DNA of 64,000 nucleotides from Methylobacterium sp. Leaf104 (GCF_001422885.1 NZ_LMMZ01000041.1:62001-126000); one strand, 5' to 3'. Positions 34,274 to 42,354 are shown, counted from the first letter of the stretch. Notes: generated by a model not told the origin, from the letters alone. Made by a program: numbers and translations.

Positions 34274-34311
34274 GGGGCAGGTCCTTCGATCTGAGGGTGA
34301 CGGGGGGAGCT

Positions 34312-35181
34312 TCACGCCGCGGGCAGCAACCCACCAGCCGGGGCCTCCCGGCTCGTCGCCGACGCGATGCCGAGGGCGCGGTAGGCGAGGTAGGGCGGCA
34401 GCTGCCGCCGATGCCCGTGCAGCAGCTGGAGGCCGTGCGCGGCCTCCAGCTCGCTGAGGCCGTCGCGCTCGGCCAAGGCGTGCCCGGTCCAGGAGGTCGC
34501 CTGCGAATAGCCGCGCCCGTTCTCCTCGGACGCCCAGTCCTCGTCGAGCTCGGCCAGGTACTTCAGGCCCTCGTGGACGGCGGCCCGGACGGCCGGGTCC
34601 TGGGCGCGGGCGAGCCAGTGCGGCATGGCCGGGCGGGCGAGGCGCGCCTCTGCACGCACCCTGTTGGCCTCAGCGGCCTCCAGCCACCGCTCGGCAATCC
34701 GCCCGCCGTACGCTGTCCAGGACGTCGCCGTCATCAGCTCACGCGCGGATGCCAGCTCCTTCCCCAGAGACCACAGCCGCTTCGCCACGAGGTCCTGCAA
34801 ACGCTGGCGAATCGGTGCCGTCAGAACCTCGTCGGCCTCGGCCCGCTGTTCGGCCCGCCGGTCGGCCGCCCCGCGCCGGGCGCCCGCCTTGGCCAACGCC
34901 GCGTCGACGGCGGCCCTGAGCGCGGGCACGTCGACCTCGGCCTCGCTCGTCCACCAGCACGGCAGGAGCGTGCCGTCCGGCGAGCGGGCGTTCGCCTTGT
35001 CCGTCCAGCTGTAGCCGGCGCCGATCATCTCGGCGCGCGCCCCGCGATAGGCGTCCTGGAACGTCTGCGGGATGGCGTCGAGGACGTGGAGTAGGCGGGC
35101 GTTCCCGTAGCGCTGGCGCTCGCCGACCAGGCGCCAGGGCAGGTCTTCGAAATCCAACGGGGGAGCAGTCAACCAGGGCAT
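34312..35181 (-). CDS. Unknown soluble element protein
   Basis: A 289-residue protein without signal or membrane segments. It has a conserved-looking start (PWLTAPPLDFEDLPWRLVGE) and an Ala/Arg-rich helical middle; no known domain is apparent. GTG 35193 is an alternative start. It is divergent from the GcrA-like gene across a short AT-rich region. Confidence 0.6.
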   Translation of the reverse strand: MPWLTAPPLDFEDLPWRLVGERQRYGNARLLHVLDAIPQTFQDAYRGARAEMIGAGYSWTDKANARSPDGTLLPCWWTSEAEVDVPALRAAVDAALAKAGARRGAADRRAEQRAEADEVLTAPIRQRLQDLVAKRLWSLGKELASARELMTATSWTAYGGRIAERWLEAAEANRVRAEARLARPAMPHWLARAQDPAVRAAVHEGLKYLAELDEDWASEENGRGYSQATSWTGHALAERDGLSELEAAHGLQLLHGHRRQLPPYLAYRALGIASATSREAPAGGLLPAA

Positions 35182-35249
35182 GGGCGTGTCCACAGGATAA
35201 AATAGCTAACGCAGACTAATACGCAGCATAGTCATTTTCAATGGCGATA

Positions 35250-35278
35250 TTGACATAAAGGTGCAGCTAATGCATATT
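35250..35278 (+). promoter_or_regulatory. Sigma-70-type promoter ahead of the GcrA-like gene
   Basis: TTGACA (35250-35255), 17 bases, CATATT (35273-35278), in the only AT-rich stretch of the neighbourhood, 42 bases before the ATG at 35320. Confidence 0.65.
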
Positions 35279-35319
35279 GATCTGCGTTCACAAGGAGCCT
35301 CCCCGGTGCCCCGCCCCCC

Positions 35320-35838
35320 ATGCCCCTCCATCCCCACAACTGGTCGCCCGACCTCGTCGAGCGCGTCAAAGCCGCTTGGCTCGCCGGCGCGTCGGCCGGC
35401 GTCATCTCGGCCGCCCTCGCCGCCGACGGCGTCCACCGTTCCGCTTCCTCGTTCATCGGCAGGATGCGCCGCGAGGGCTGCAGCTTCCTGGGCCCCGGCA
35501 CCGGCAGGACCCGCCTTGCACGTAATCCCCACGAGGGCCCGCGGAAGGCCCCGAAGGCCGTCGTGGTTAAGGCCGCGCCGCCGCCCCCGCCGGCCCCGCG
35601 TTTCACCCCCCGCCCGAAGGCCTCCGACGTCGCCCTGCCGGAGAGCCGGCGGGTCGCGATCCTCGATGTCAGGGACGGCATGTGCCGCTGGATCGCCGGG
35701 GACCCGCGCCGGGACGCGCCGGCTTGCGGGCACCCCACCGATCTCGGCTCGCCCTACTGCCCGGGGCACCGCTGCATCGGCACCGTCGCCGCCCGGTCGC
35801 GCGGCGTGCCGTACATCCCGATGAGGAGGGCGGCATGA
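35320..35838 (+). CDS. GcrA-family transcription regulator
   Basis: A 172-residue GcrA-like protein. The N-terminal HTH (NWSPDLVERVKAAWLAGASA, SSFIGRMRREG) reads DNA, and the C-terminal Cys/His segment (CRWIAGDP, ACGHPTDLGSPYCPGHR) matches the sigma-70-binding end of GcrA. In Caulobacter GcrA acts with sigma-70 at GANTC sites methylated by CcrM. Copies on mobile elements probably control element genes or hijack host cell-cycle transcription. Its stop overlaps the next start (ATGA), beginning a coupled gene chain. Confidence 0.85.
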   Translation: MPLHPHNWSPDLVERVKAAWLAGASAGVISAALAADGVHRSASSFIGRMRREGCSFLGPGTGRTRLARNPHEGPRKAPKAVVVKAAPPPPPAPRFTPRPKASDVALPESRRVAILDVRDGMCRWIAGDPRRDAPACGHPTDLGSPYCPGHRCIGTVAARSRGVPYIPMRRAA

Positions 35839-35933
35839 CGAGCTGGTCGAGCCTCGCGCAGGACTATCAGCACGCCCTCGGCGAGGACGGGGGCCGGATC
35901 CCGCGCCGACGTTCGCGGACCGGGGCGTCATGA
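35835..35933 (+). CDS. 32-residue ORF coupled between two element genes
   Basis: ATG overlaps the GcrA-like stop and the TGA overlaps the next ATG, so it is bridged on both sides by ATGA. The peptide (MTSWSSLAQDYQHALGEDGG...) has no recognised family. The double coupling is the main evidence that it is translated. Confidence 0.45.
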   Translation: MTSWSSLAQDYQHALGEDGGRIPRRRSRTGAS

Positions 35934-36163
35934 GGCGGCACACCGCCCGCAGGCCGGGCCCCTGCGAGCGCTGCCCCATCGGCCGCGGCGTGCAGCCGGG
36001 CGAGCGGTACCTCGTTCACGTCGGCCTCGACGAGGACCACCGCGACTTCTTCTACGCCCGCCACTGCGAGGCGATGCCCGATGCCTGCCGGGCCGCGATG
36101 CCCCGGGGCGAGGACCCGCACTGCGCCGCCGTGACGTACGGCCCCGACGAAATCCCCTTCTAG
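35930..36163 (+). CDS. Small Cys-rich protein, possible zinc ribbon
   Basis: A 77-residue protein with CERC near residue 12 and a distal HCEAMPDAC/HC set, a spacing that could hold one zinc. No family recognised. Start overlaps the 32-residue ORF. Confidence 0.6.
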   Translation: MRRHTARRPGPCERCPIGRGVQPGERYLVHVGLDEDHRDFFYARHCEAMPDACRAAMPRGEDPHCAAVTYGPDEIPF

Positions 36164-36173
36164 GAGACAGCCC

Positions 36174-36710
36174 ATGGTCGACGTCCGTGCATTCTTCGCC
36201 CTCTCTGGGCCGCCTGACATTCCCGACGTCCTGAGTCCCGATCGCCCGATCCTGCACCCAGAGGCATTCGATCTCGGCCTGGAGCAGGGCACGAGCGATA
36301 GCGACGGCACCTCTCATCAAACGTGGCTCGGGCACGTCTGCACGAAGGTCGCAGCCTGCTTCGGTGGAGACACCCTCGGGCGGGAATGGATCGTCCTGCG
36401 CGTGTGGGCCGGGCATAGGTTCGTGCCGGTGGGCCATGAGGCCCCGCACCAGACTGCGCAGGGGTGGCGGCACGCCGGCTGCCTGGTTCACCACGCCATG
36501 AAGGTCAGGCAGGTAGAGCAGGTCGTCGGCGATGACGGCGAGCCGCAGTGGCGGCTCCTCTCGCGCGATCCGATCTTCGTCATCGAAGACCAGCCTCTCC
36601 GGGCTATCCGGGTGCGTGGCCTCCCACCGGCCGAGCAGTCCAGGCGTTATGCCCTGGAGAAGCGCCGCGAGAAGCTCCGGCTCAGGCTGCTCCAGAGGGG
36701 CGGATTTTGA
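36174..36710 (+). CDS. Unknown element protein
   Basis: A 178-residue soluble protein of unknown family. The centre contains REWIVLRVWAGHRFVPVGH and GWRHAGCLVHHAMKVR; the C terminus is basic and helical. An AGGAG site lies before the ATG. Its stop overlaps the next start (TGATG). Confidence 0.6.
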   Translation: MVDVRAFFALSGPPDIPDVLSPDRPILHPEAFDLGLEQGTSDSDGTSHQTWLGHVCTKVAACFGGDTLGREWIVLRVWAGHRFVPVGHEAPHQTAQGWRHAGCLVHHAMKVRQVEQVVGDDGEPQWRLLSRDPIFVIEDQPLRAIRVRGLPPAEQSRRYALEKRREKLRLRLLQRGGF

Positions 36711-37198
36711 TGCCCTACCTCGATTCCGAGATCGTGACGCTGCGGGACGGCACCGCCTTCGCCGTCTACGAGGGCGACGGCGCGCCCATCGTCGCAACGC
36801 GCGTCGGTGACCCCGCCCTACCGCAGGGCCTCGCTGCCTACGGCATCGGCTACGGCCGCGCCGGCGAGGCGACGGTCCTCCACCGGGGGATGCCCGCCGA
36901 GACCATCCGCGAGTTCTGCCGTGCGCACGGCGGCGTCCAGTCGGCGGGCGCGGCCGCGCTGGAGATCCTGCGGCGGATGACGCCCGCACCTCCGCCGGCG
37001 CCCCTGCCGGTGTTCGCTCCTATGGACCGGGCGCCGCGGCCTACCGGCCCGGGCAGCCGCAAGGCCCGGGCCGCCGCGCAGCTGGCGGCGTACCACGCGG
37101 CCGTCCCGAGCGCGGCCCCGGTGTGGCGCGTGCCTAACGTCACGAGGCCTGCCGAACCCATGCCCCCTGACCTCGCAGCCACCCCGTCGCAGGAGTGA
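36710..37198 (+). CDS. Unknown element protein
   Basis: A 162-residue protein of unknown family with a compact N-terminal domain (IVTLRDGTAFAVYEGDGAPI, YGIGYGRAGEATVLHRGMPA) and a Pro/Ala-rich tail. Start coupled to the preceding stop. Confidence 0.6.
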   Translation: MPYLDSEIVTLRDGTAFAVYEGDGAPIVATRVGDPALPQGLAAYGIGYGRAGEATVLHRGMPAETIREFCRAHGGVQSAGAAALEILRRMTPAPPPAPLPVFAPMDRAPRPTGPGSRKARAAAQLAAYHAAVPSAAPVWRVPNVTRPAEPMPPDLAATPSQE

Positions 37199-37202
37199 TC
37201 CG

Positions 37203-37727
37203 ATGCCCTACCGCGAACGCCCGATGAGGCCCCTCCTTCTCCCGATACACCCGGAAACTCAGCTCACGGCGGACCCCGGCCTCACCGTCGAGAGCCGCCG
37301 GTTCACGGACGTACTGACCCTGCAGGAGAGCTTACTCTGGCAGACCGCGCCCCTCACTCGGGACGGGCGCGCCGAGGTGGTCGGGGCGTTCCGAGAGGGG
37401 TGGCTCGTCCGGCGGCCCAGCGTGAACCCGCCGTTCGAGATCGTACTCCGGCAAGATGGCGGGCCCGAACCCTGCGCAATCGTCCTCATGTTGCGGTCGC
37501 ACACGATGTACGGCCGCCTGGTGTCGGCCGTGCCGGAGCACATTCCTTTGGAGCACGGGGACCGCTCCGTCATCGTGACGGCCGATCGCGTCATCGCTGT
37601 CCGTGGCGCGAACGAGGCCCGCGCATTTGGGTATCTCGCCAACCTCCTGGTCGGCACGCACTGGTCTCCACGCCGGCGAGCGCGGCCGATACCCGCCGAG
37701 GACGCCGATGCCCTGAGGCTGCTGTGA
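37203..37727 (+). CDS. Unknown element protein
   Basis: A 174-residue soluble protein; landmarks DVLTLQESLLWQTAPLTRDG and VIVTADRVIAVRGANEARAF. It begins four bases after the previous stop, closing this co-transcribed run. Function unknown. Confidence 0.6.
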   Translation: MPYRERPMRPLLLPIHPETQLTADPGLTVESRRFTDVLTLQESLLWQTAPLTRDGRAEVVGAFREGWLVRRPSVNPPFEIVLRQDGGPEPCAIVLMLRSHTMYGRLVSAVPEHIPLEHGDRSVIVTADRVIAVRGANEARAFGYLANLLVGTHWSPRRRARPIPAEDADALRLL

Positions 37728-37731
37728 TGTC

Positions 37732-37767
37732 TTGACAGATGGTTAACCAAGTCCCCATAATGGGGAC
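37732..37767 (+). promoter_or_regulatory. Promoter with palindromic operator over the -10
   Basis: TTGACA (37732-37737), 18 bases, CATAAT (37756-37761). The -10 sits at the centre of a perfect palindrome GTCCCCATAATGGGGAC (37751-37767). Any protein bound there would block this near-consensus promoter, as phage and integrative-element repressors do. Drives the gene at 37813. Confidence 0.7.
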
Positions 37768-37812
37768 CTGGAGCAGGCACTGACCTCTCCTCGCACGATG
37801 GGAAACCACGCC

Positions 37813-38934
37813 ATGACGAAATCCGAAATCCTCTCCGCCGTCTCGCGCATCAAGCGCGCCCCGAACGTCACCCTCCTCATGCGCGCGGTCGATGCTGTGC
37901 TCGGCAGCAACGCCATGGGCATCGCCCGCATCGGCGCGCGGTGGGAGGTCTCCGAGGGCGGGTTCGCCATCTACCAGGCCGACTTCGCCACGGTGCGCCG
38001 GCGCCTCGCCAGCTACGTCATGGATGCCTGCTCCTGCGATGAGGCGGATGAGCCCGCTGAGCAGACCGCTGCCGTGGTTTCCCAGCCGACCCAGATCCAG
38101 CAGGCCTGCGCCGCCCCCCGCGTCGCCATGAGGCTCGTGCGGACCGTCACCACGCACGGCATCGTCGCCGTCAGCGTCGGCCCCTGCCCGGAGTTCCCGG
38201 ACCATGGTCGCGACGAGTACCGCGTCACGACCGATGGCGATGTCGTCCGCACCCGGTACGTGCTGGCCAACGATCACTACAGCTGGAGCAGCCCCGGAGC
38301 CCGTCCGTTCATCACCCCCAACCGCAGCCCGGTGACGGCGCGCCGCACGATTGATGCGGTGGCCGAGTGCCTCGCCGCCGCGCCGGCTATGACCACCCAG
38401 CCATGCCAGCAGCAGCAAGCCCGCGACAGGCGCAGTCCAACCCGGGCCGCTCCCACTCAGTCGAGCTTCGACGCCGCCACCGTCGCTCAGGGTGACAGTG
38501 TATCGCGCCTCCTCGACGGGCTTCTGCGCGAGGACGCGCCCGGAGATCTCGCTCAGGCGCTCGTCACGGTCCACGCCGCATCGGCGCACCTCAACTCGGC
38601 CAATGTTGCGTACACGGCGTCGCCGTCGAAGGCATCGCTCGCCTCGCAGTGGCGGGCGCGCTTCATGCACCTGCAGGCGTTGCGCCACTACGACGTCCTG
38701 CTGGAGATCGATGCCATCGGCCATCTCCAGATGGGCTACGGCCTGAGGCCGTGCCTCGAAGGGATCGCGGTCCTGCAGGGCGACGAGATGCTCTTCCACG
38801 TCCCCCTCGGGACTGAGCGGCGGGGTATCGAGACCGCGCTCCGGATCTACGCCGACGCCTTCTCGGCCGGCCGTGAGGCCGGACGCGCCGCCGCCATGGC
38901 CGACTTCCGCGCCTTCATCGGAGAACCCGCGTGA
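37813..38934 (+). CDS. Unknown element protein under a repressible promoter
   Basis: A 373-residue protein of unknown family (an ATG at 37798 is also possible). Three parts are visible: an N-terminal domain (EILSAVSRIKRAPNVTLLMR, YQADFATVRRRLASYVMDAC), a Gln/Pro-rich linker near residues 195-215, and a helical C-terminal domain (AQALVTVHAASAHLNSANVA, GREAGRAAAMADFRAFIGE). The stop overlaps the next start. Confidence 0.6.
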   Translation: MTKSEILSAVSRIKRAPNVTLLMRAVDAVLGSNAMGIARIGARWEVSEGGFAIYQADFATVRRRLASYVMDACSCDEADEPAEQTAAVVSQPTQIQQACAAPRVAMRLVRTVTTHGIVAVSVGPCPEFPDHGRDEYRVTTDGDVVRTRYVLANDHYSWSSPGARPFITPNRSPVTARRTIDAVAECLAAAPAMTTQPCQQQQARDRRSPTRAAPTQSSFDAATVAQGDSVSRLLDGLLREDAPGDLAQALVTVHAASAHLNSANVAYTASPSKASLASQWRARFMHLQALRHYDVLLEIDAIGHLQMGYGLRPCLEGIAVLQGDEMLFHVPLGTERRGIETALRIYADAFSAGREAGRAAAMADFRAFIGEPA

Positions 38935-39191
38935 CCCGCCGCATCACGCCCGAGACCCTCGCCGAGGTGGGGACATTCCTCCTCGGGCCCGAGTGGCGCC
39001 GGCCGCTCGCCGCCCTGCTCGGTCCCCTCCATCCGGAAGGGGCCCGCCCTTCGCTCGATCCCCGACTGCCCGCCCGGTGGGCGACCGGCGAACGCGAGAT
39101 CCCCGTGTGGGTCGGGGACGCCCTCATCCAGATCCTGGACGAGCAGAGCGAAACCGCCAGGGCTCTGGCCAACCGTCTGAAGGGGGAATGA
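38931..39191 (+). CDS. Small unknown protein, possible DNA-binding
   Basis: An 86-residue protein with GTG start overlapping the previous stop. The order of a short helix pair, RWATGEREIPVWVGDALIQI and a C-terminal helix resembles transcription regulators that recognise a phage-type HTH, but no family is assigned. Its stop overlaps the next ATG. Confidence 0.55.
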   Translation: MTRRITPETLAEVGTFLLGPEWRRPLAALLGPLHPEGARPSLDPRLPARWATGEREIPVWVGDALIQILDEQSETARALANRLKGE

Positions 39192-39370
39192 CCATGGCGC
39201 GCGATTGGGACTGGTTCGAGCCCCGCGAGAGGGACGACTACGAGCAGGAGTACGGCTTCGTCTGCGCATGGTGCGTCGAGGTCTGCGACGACCACGAAGC
39301 CATCGTGCTGACGCGCCATCCGGAGATGCCGACCGTCTGCATCAACTGCGCCTGCAGGGGAGGAGAGTGA
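39188..39370 (+). CDS. 60-residue CxxC protein
   Basis: A small acidic protein with two Cys pairs, CAWC and CINCAC, placed as in a zinc ribbon. ATGA-coupled to the preceding gene. Unknown function. Confidence 0.55.
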   Translation: MTMARDWDWFEPRERDDYEQEYGFVCAWCVEVCDDHEAIVLTRHPEMPTVCINCACRGGE

Positions 39371-39372
39371 CA

Positions 39373-39882
39373 ATGGAACCCGCCCACGCCGCCTTCCTCG
39401 ACGCCTGGCGCGCGCAGGAATTCCACGTCCCCCTGGGGCCCTGGCCGCGCCCGGCCCCCCCGAAACCCGTCCTGCCGGGCCCCATCCAGCTGCCCCTCTT
39501 CGATATGGACGGAGATCCGGAAGCGCCGCCCGCCTCGCCCCCGCTGCCGAGCGCTCTCCTGACGGCCCTCATCGACGACGCCGGTGTCGGGCGCCGGCGC
39601 CCCCGGGACATCGCGATCGTCGAGGCCGCGATCGCCGCGAGCATCCCGGCCGACGTGCCGACGTTCGCCGATGAGATCCTTTCGGCCCGCCGGGATGGCG
39701 AGGACCTCGTCTCGCGCGTGCGCCTGTTCGACGGTGGCACCATCATCCTCAACGTCGTCTGCGGGCCCGAGCCCACCGTGCGCGAGTGGGAGGCCGAGGG
39801 CGACCAGCGCGCGTTCCACTACGCTGACGGCGCGTGGGTCCGATTCGACGAGGCGGTGACCCCGCCGCCGGCTAAGGCGTAG
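39373..39882 (+). CDS. Unknown protein, first of a tandem domain pair
   Basis: A 169-residue protein ending at TAG 39880-39882. After a Pro-rich N terminus, residues about 75-160 form a domain (IAIVEAAIAASIPADVPTFA, RVRLFDGGTIILNV, FHYADGAWVRFDE) that is repeated in the same frame after the stop. GGAG precedes the ATG. Function unknown. Confidence 0.6.
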   Translation: MEPAHAAFLDAWRAQEFHVPLGPWPRPAPPKPVLPGPIQLPLFDMDGDPEAPPASPPLPSALLTALIDDAGVGRRRPRDIAIVEAAIAASIPADVPTFADEILSARRDGEDLVSRVRLFDGGTIILNVVCGPEPTVREWEAEGDQRAFHYADGAWVRFDEAVTPPPAKA

Positions 39883-40167
39883 CCGTCCCCCGCAGACGTC
39901 GCGTATGTCGAGGCCGCGATCCAGGCCATCCTGCCCAAAGGTGTGCCGACCTACGTCACGGAGGTCCTCAGCGTCGGCCGCGTGAACAGGTCTAAGCGGA
40001 GGCTTGTCGAGATCGTCCTCTGGGACGGCGGGATCGGACGCCTGGAGATCTCCGGCGAACCGGGCGCCCATGGGTACCACTGGAAAACCACCGGCGGCGA
40101 CGCTCGCCCCTTCCACTGGGACGAGGCGGCGAGGTGCTGGGCCCGCGTCGACGAGCCGGACGGCTGA
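39883..40167 (+). pseudogene. In-frame tandem copy of the preceding domain after an amber stop
   Basis: Directly after the TAG, the same frame continues for 94 codons with a diverged copy of the domain (VAYVEAAIQAILPKGVPTYV, VEIVLWDGGIGRLEI, FHWDEAARCWARVDE). GTG 39943 could begin a 74-residue protein, but it would cut into the first helix of the domain. Either a former two-domain protein was split by a stop, or the stop is read through, or it is a decaying duplicate. Confidence 0.5.
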
Positions 40168-40171
40168 GGGC

Positions 40172-40272
40172 GATCTTCCCGATCGGGTATCCCGATTTGG
40201 GTCATCTCGTAACCCATTAAAATGGCGTGACTATTTCGGTGTTTCAAATCGGGATGCCCGATCGGGAAGATC
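40172..40272. repeat. 28-bp inverted repeat at the integrase 3' end
   Basis: Arms 40172-40199 and 40245-40272 match at 27 of 28 bases, around a 45-base AT-richer loop. Each arm itself contains CCCGATCGGG, a smaller palindrome. The right arm ends two bases before the integrase stop codon. It could terminate both flanking transcripts or be a binding site for element recombination or regulatory proteins. Confidence 0.8.
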
Positions 40273-40273
40273 C

Positions 40274-41794
40274 TTACGCGGCGAGGTCGACCGGTTTGGC
40301 GTCCTCCTCGACGTCGGCCGTCGCCTTCGCGCGCTTCCCCTTGCCGGCGAGTTCGCGCTCCCTGCGCCGGCGCGCCAGCTCGGCCCCGAGCTCGACGGCC
40401 GAGGGAAGGGCGGCCGCCGCGATCGCGGCCTGCTCGTCCGACCACGCGTGCCAGCGAGCCATCAGGGTTTGCTTGAGGTCCAGGCGATCGTCCTCGGTGT
40501 AGTGGCGCTCCAACACGTCGTCGCTGCGGATGCCCTCGTTGTGGTCGACGACCATTTTGACCGTGTCCCTCGGGATCCGGAACACGGACTGGCAGACCGT
40601 CGTCATGCCGCGGCGAAGGTCGTGCGGGGAGGCAACGACCCCCATGTCGAGCAGCCTGTGATTGATCGCGGCGTCGGATAGGTGCCCGTCGGAGGCGGCA
40701 TCCTTCCGCGCGGCCCGGATCTGGGGGAACAGGTACTCGCTGCCGGCATCCCGCGCCCGCGCCATCTGCTGCTGGACGAGGTCCCACAGGGCAGGCGGCA
40801 AGGGCAGGGCATGCCTGTGCTTGTCGCCCCTCTTGGCCGCGGTCTTCCTGTGCGCCGGCCCCATCGACCAGACGCCCCAGCCCGGCACCTCGGCCCACGG
40901 GACGAAGTCCTCGACGAGGGACTCGACGATGGGACGGCGACGCTGGCCCGTCAGGACGAGGAGCTGCAAGGACGTGGCGACGGTCGGCTCCAGGACGCCG
41001 GCCCGGGCGATCGCGAGGACGCGCCCGATCTCGGCGGGCTTGGCCGTGTATCCGCCCGGCACCTTGCCGTTCGCGCGGGGCTTGTCGCCCGGCGTCCGCT
41101 CGGGCGCGCGCAGGCCCGGGATCCCGGCCTCGACGCCGCTGACCTTGCGGTGTTCGTGCCGGGCGAGGTAGCTCCACATCGGCCGCAGGACGGATGCGAG
41201 GTGCTCGGCGTGGCGCTCCCGGCCCGAGGCATGGATCGCATGCACGATCGTGGCGAGGTCCTCGATCGTGATGCGCTTCACCTTCCGGTCGGCGAACACC
41301 GCGAGCTCGGGCGAGTGGAGCAGCTTGCGATAGTCCGTGTGCGTGGCCGCCCGCCGGGTGCGCGCGACTTCGGTGAGGAATGCCGTGCGGGCCTCCTCCC
41401 ACGTCCACTTGTGCGGGCCCCAGGAATCCAGGAACGCCTCGACCAGGGCCGGGTCCCTTGGGCCCTTCTCCGGCTTGGGAGGGAGCTTGCGCATCTGCCG
41501 CAGCTTGTCCCCGAGCCACTTCTCGTCCGGGAGCCCGAGCCCGTCGACAAGACGGCGCCGCGCCTCCGTGGCGATCGCGCGCGCCTCCACGAGCCGCAGC
41601 AGATCCGTCGAGCCGAGCGTCAACCTGTGGGTCTTGTGGCCGGTCTCGAACTTGAAGGCGAAGCGGACGCCCCTCGGCCCGACGCGCATGAGGAGCCCGG
41701 GGCAGCCGGCGTCGATGAGGTCGTACGCCTTCCCCTTGGGGACGGCGTCGGCGACGCCTTGCTTGACGAGGGCTTCGGTGAGCTTCACGGGCAT
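40274..41794 (-). CDS. Tyrosine-type site-specific integrase
   Basis: A 506-residue phage/ICE-type integrase. An N-terminal arm-binding domain (KLTEALVKQ) and a core-binding domain (about 115-215) precede the catalytic domain. Visible catalytic residues: Arg285 in TGQRRRP, His391 and Arg394 in HDLRRGMTT, His418 in VVDHNEG and the nucleophile Tyr432 in ERHYTEDD. It would cut and join DNA at a tRNA att site, and a tRNA 3' fragment lies about 180 bases upstream of its start. ATG 41794 is preferred for the conserved start; the frame is open to 41899. Confidence 0.9.
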   Translation of the reverse strand: MPVKLTEALVKQGVADAVPKGKAYDLIDAGCPGLLMRVGPRGVRFAFKFETGHKTHRLTLGSTDLLRLVEARAIATEARRRLVDGLGLPDEKWLGDKLRQMRKLPPKPEKGPRDPALVEAFLDSWGPHKWTWEEARTAFLTEVARTRRAATHTDYRKLLHSPELAVFADRKVKRITIEDLATIVHAIHASGRERHAEHLASVLRPMWSYLARHEHRKVSGVEAGIPGLRAPERTPGDKPRANGKVPGGYTAKPAEIGRVLAIARAGVLEPTVATSLQLLVLTGQRRRPIVESLVEDFVPWAEVPGWGVWSMGPAHRKTAAKRGDKHRHALPLPPALWDLVQQQMARARDAGSEYLFPQIRAARKDAASDGHLSDAAINHRLLDMGVVASPHDLRRGMTTVCQSVFRIPRDTVKMVVDHNEGIRSDDVLERHYTEDDRLDLKQTLMARWHAWSDEQAAIAAAALPSAVELGAELARRRRERELAGKGKRAKATADVEEDAKPVDLAA

Positions 41795-41972
41795 GCGGCG
41801 TACTCGGGCGGATCTCGGGCGGAGGTTTTCGGGCGGATCGCCGCCCGGGTTCTCCGCCATCCCTATCGCCAACCCGTTGCCAAAGCCTTGATCGGACATG
41901 CTAAAAGCCTGGGCTCCACCGGTTTCATGCCCGTGCCGATCCGCCCGAATGGACCCGAAAATGCTCCGTTAC

Positions 41973-42022
41973 GAGGAATCATAATCCTTGTGTCGGGGGT
42001 TCAAATCCCTCCCTCGCTACCA
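41973..42022 (+). other. 3' part of a tRNA (anticodon CAT), likely attachment site
   Basis: The sequence forms an anticodon stem-loop (GAGGA-ATCATAA-TCCTT, anticodon CAT), a T arm around TTCAAAT and a final CCTCGCT-ACCA. No matching 5' half (acceptor and D arm) precedes it, so this is a partial tRNA-Met or tRNA-Ile2 copy. With the nearby integrase it marks the right att of the element. Orientation places the intact tRNA at the left end of the element, which I do not find in the window. Confidence 0.75.
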
Positions 42023-42030
42023 AGAATTCA

Positions 42031-42067
42031 GCCTGCTAGGTCAGTGACTTAGCGGGCTTTTTCTTTT
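42031..42067 (+). terminator. Rho-independent terminator after the tRNA fragment
   Basis: GCCTGCTAGGT pairs with ACTTAGCGGGC (11-bp stem with wobbles, 5-base loop) followed by TTTTTCTTTT. Probably the original terminator of the tRNA gene. Confidence 0.75.
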
Positions 42068-42270
42068 CTCCCGGCTGCGCGACGAGTTCGACGGAGCCCC
42101 GCGTCCTCGCGCGCCAGATCTCTTATCTTCCCGGCCGGATCGACCTTCGGACCGCCGTACTCCTCGACGCGAGCGGCCGCAGCTTGCTCGGAGACGTCCG
42201 CCGCCTTGCACGCGACCGCGATGCTCTTGCCTCGTGCCATCTGCACCTCGATCTGGCGCAACAGCCGCAC
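42049..42270 (-). pseudogene. IS3-family transposase orfA remnant
   Basis: A 73-codon frame resembles the IS3/IS407-type OrfA: LLRQIEVQMARGKSIAVACK, AADVSEQ, EYGGPKVDPAGKIRDLARED. The usual TYYRWR tract is degraded to AAAARVE, and both the first ~10 residues and orfB are missing. The frame runs into the tRNA terminator, so the element was truncated at the att boundary. Confidence 0.7.
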
Positions 42271-42326
42271 GACCGGGTCCGCGCTCGGCCTCTGTCCTCA
42301 CGTCCTCGCCAACTCCTCTGGTCCAG

Positions 42327-42354
42327 GTTGATCCTCTCAAGTTGATCCTCTCAA
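42327..42354. repeat. 14-bp perfect tandem duplication
   Basis: GTTGATCCTCTCAA is repeated head to tail, next to the IS3 remnant; likely the scar of an insertion or slippage event. Confidence 0.6.

Noticed and set aside
41973..42022. Complete tRNA gene
   Set aside because: Anticodon and T arms and CCA are clear, but no matching acceptor 5' strand or D arm precedes them.
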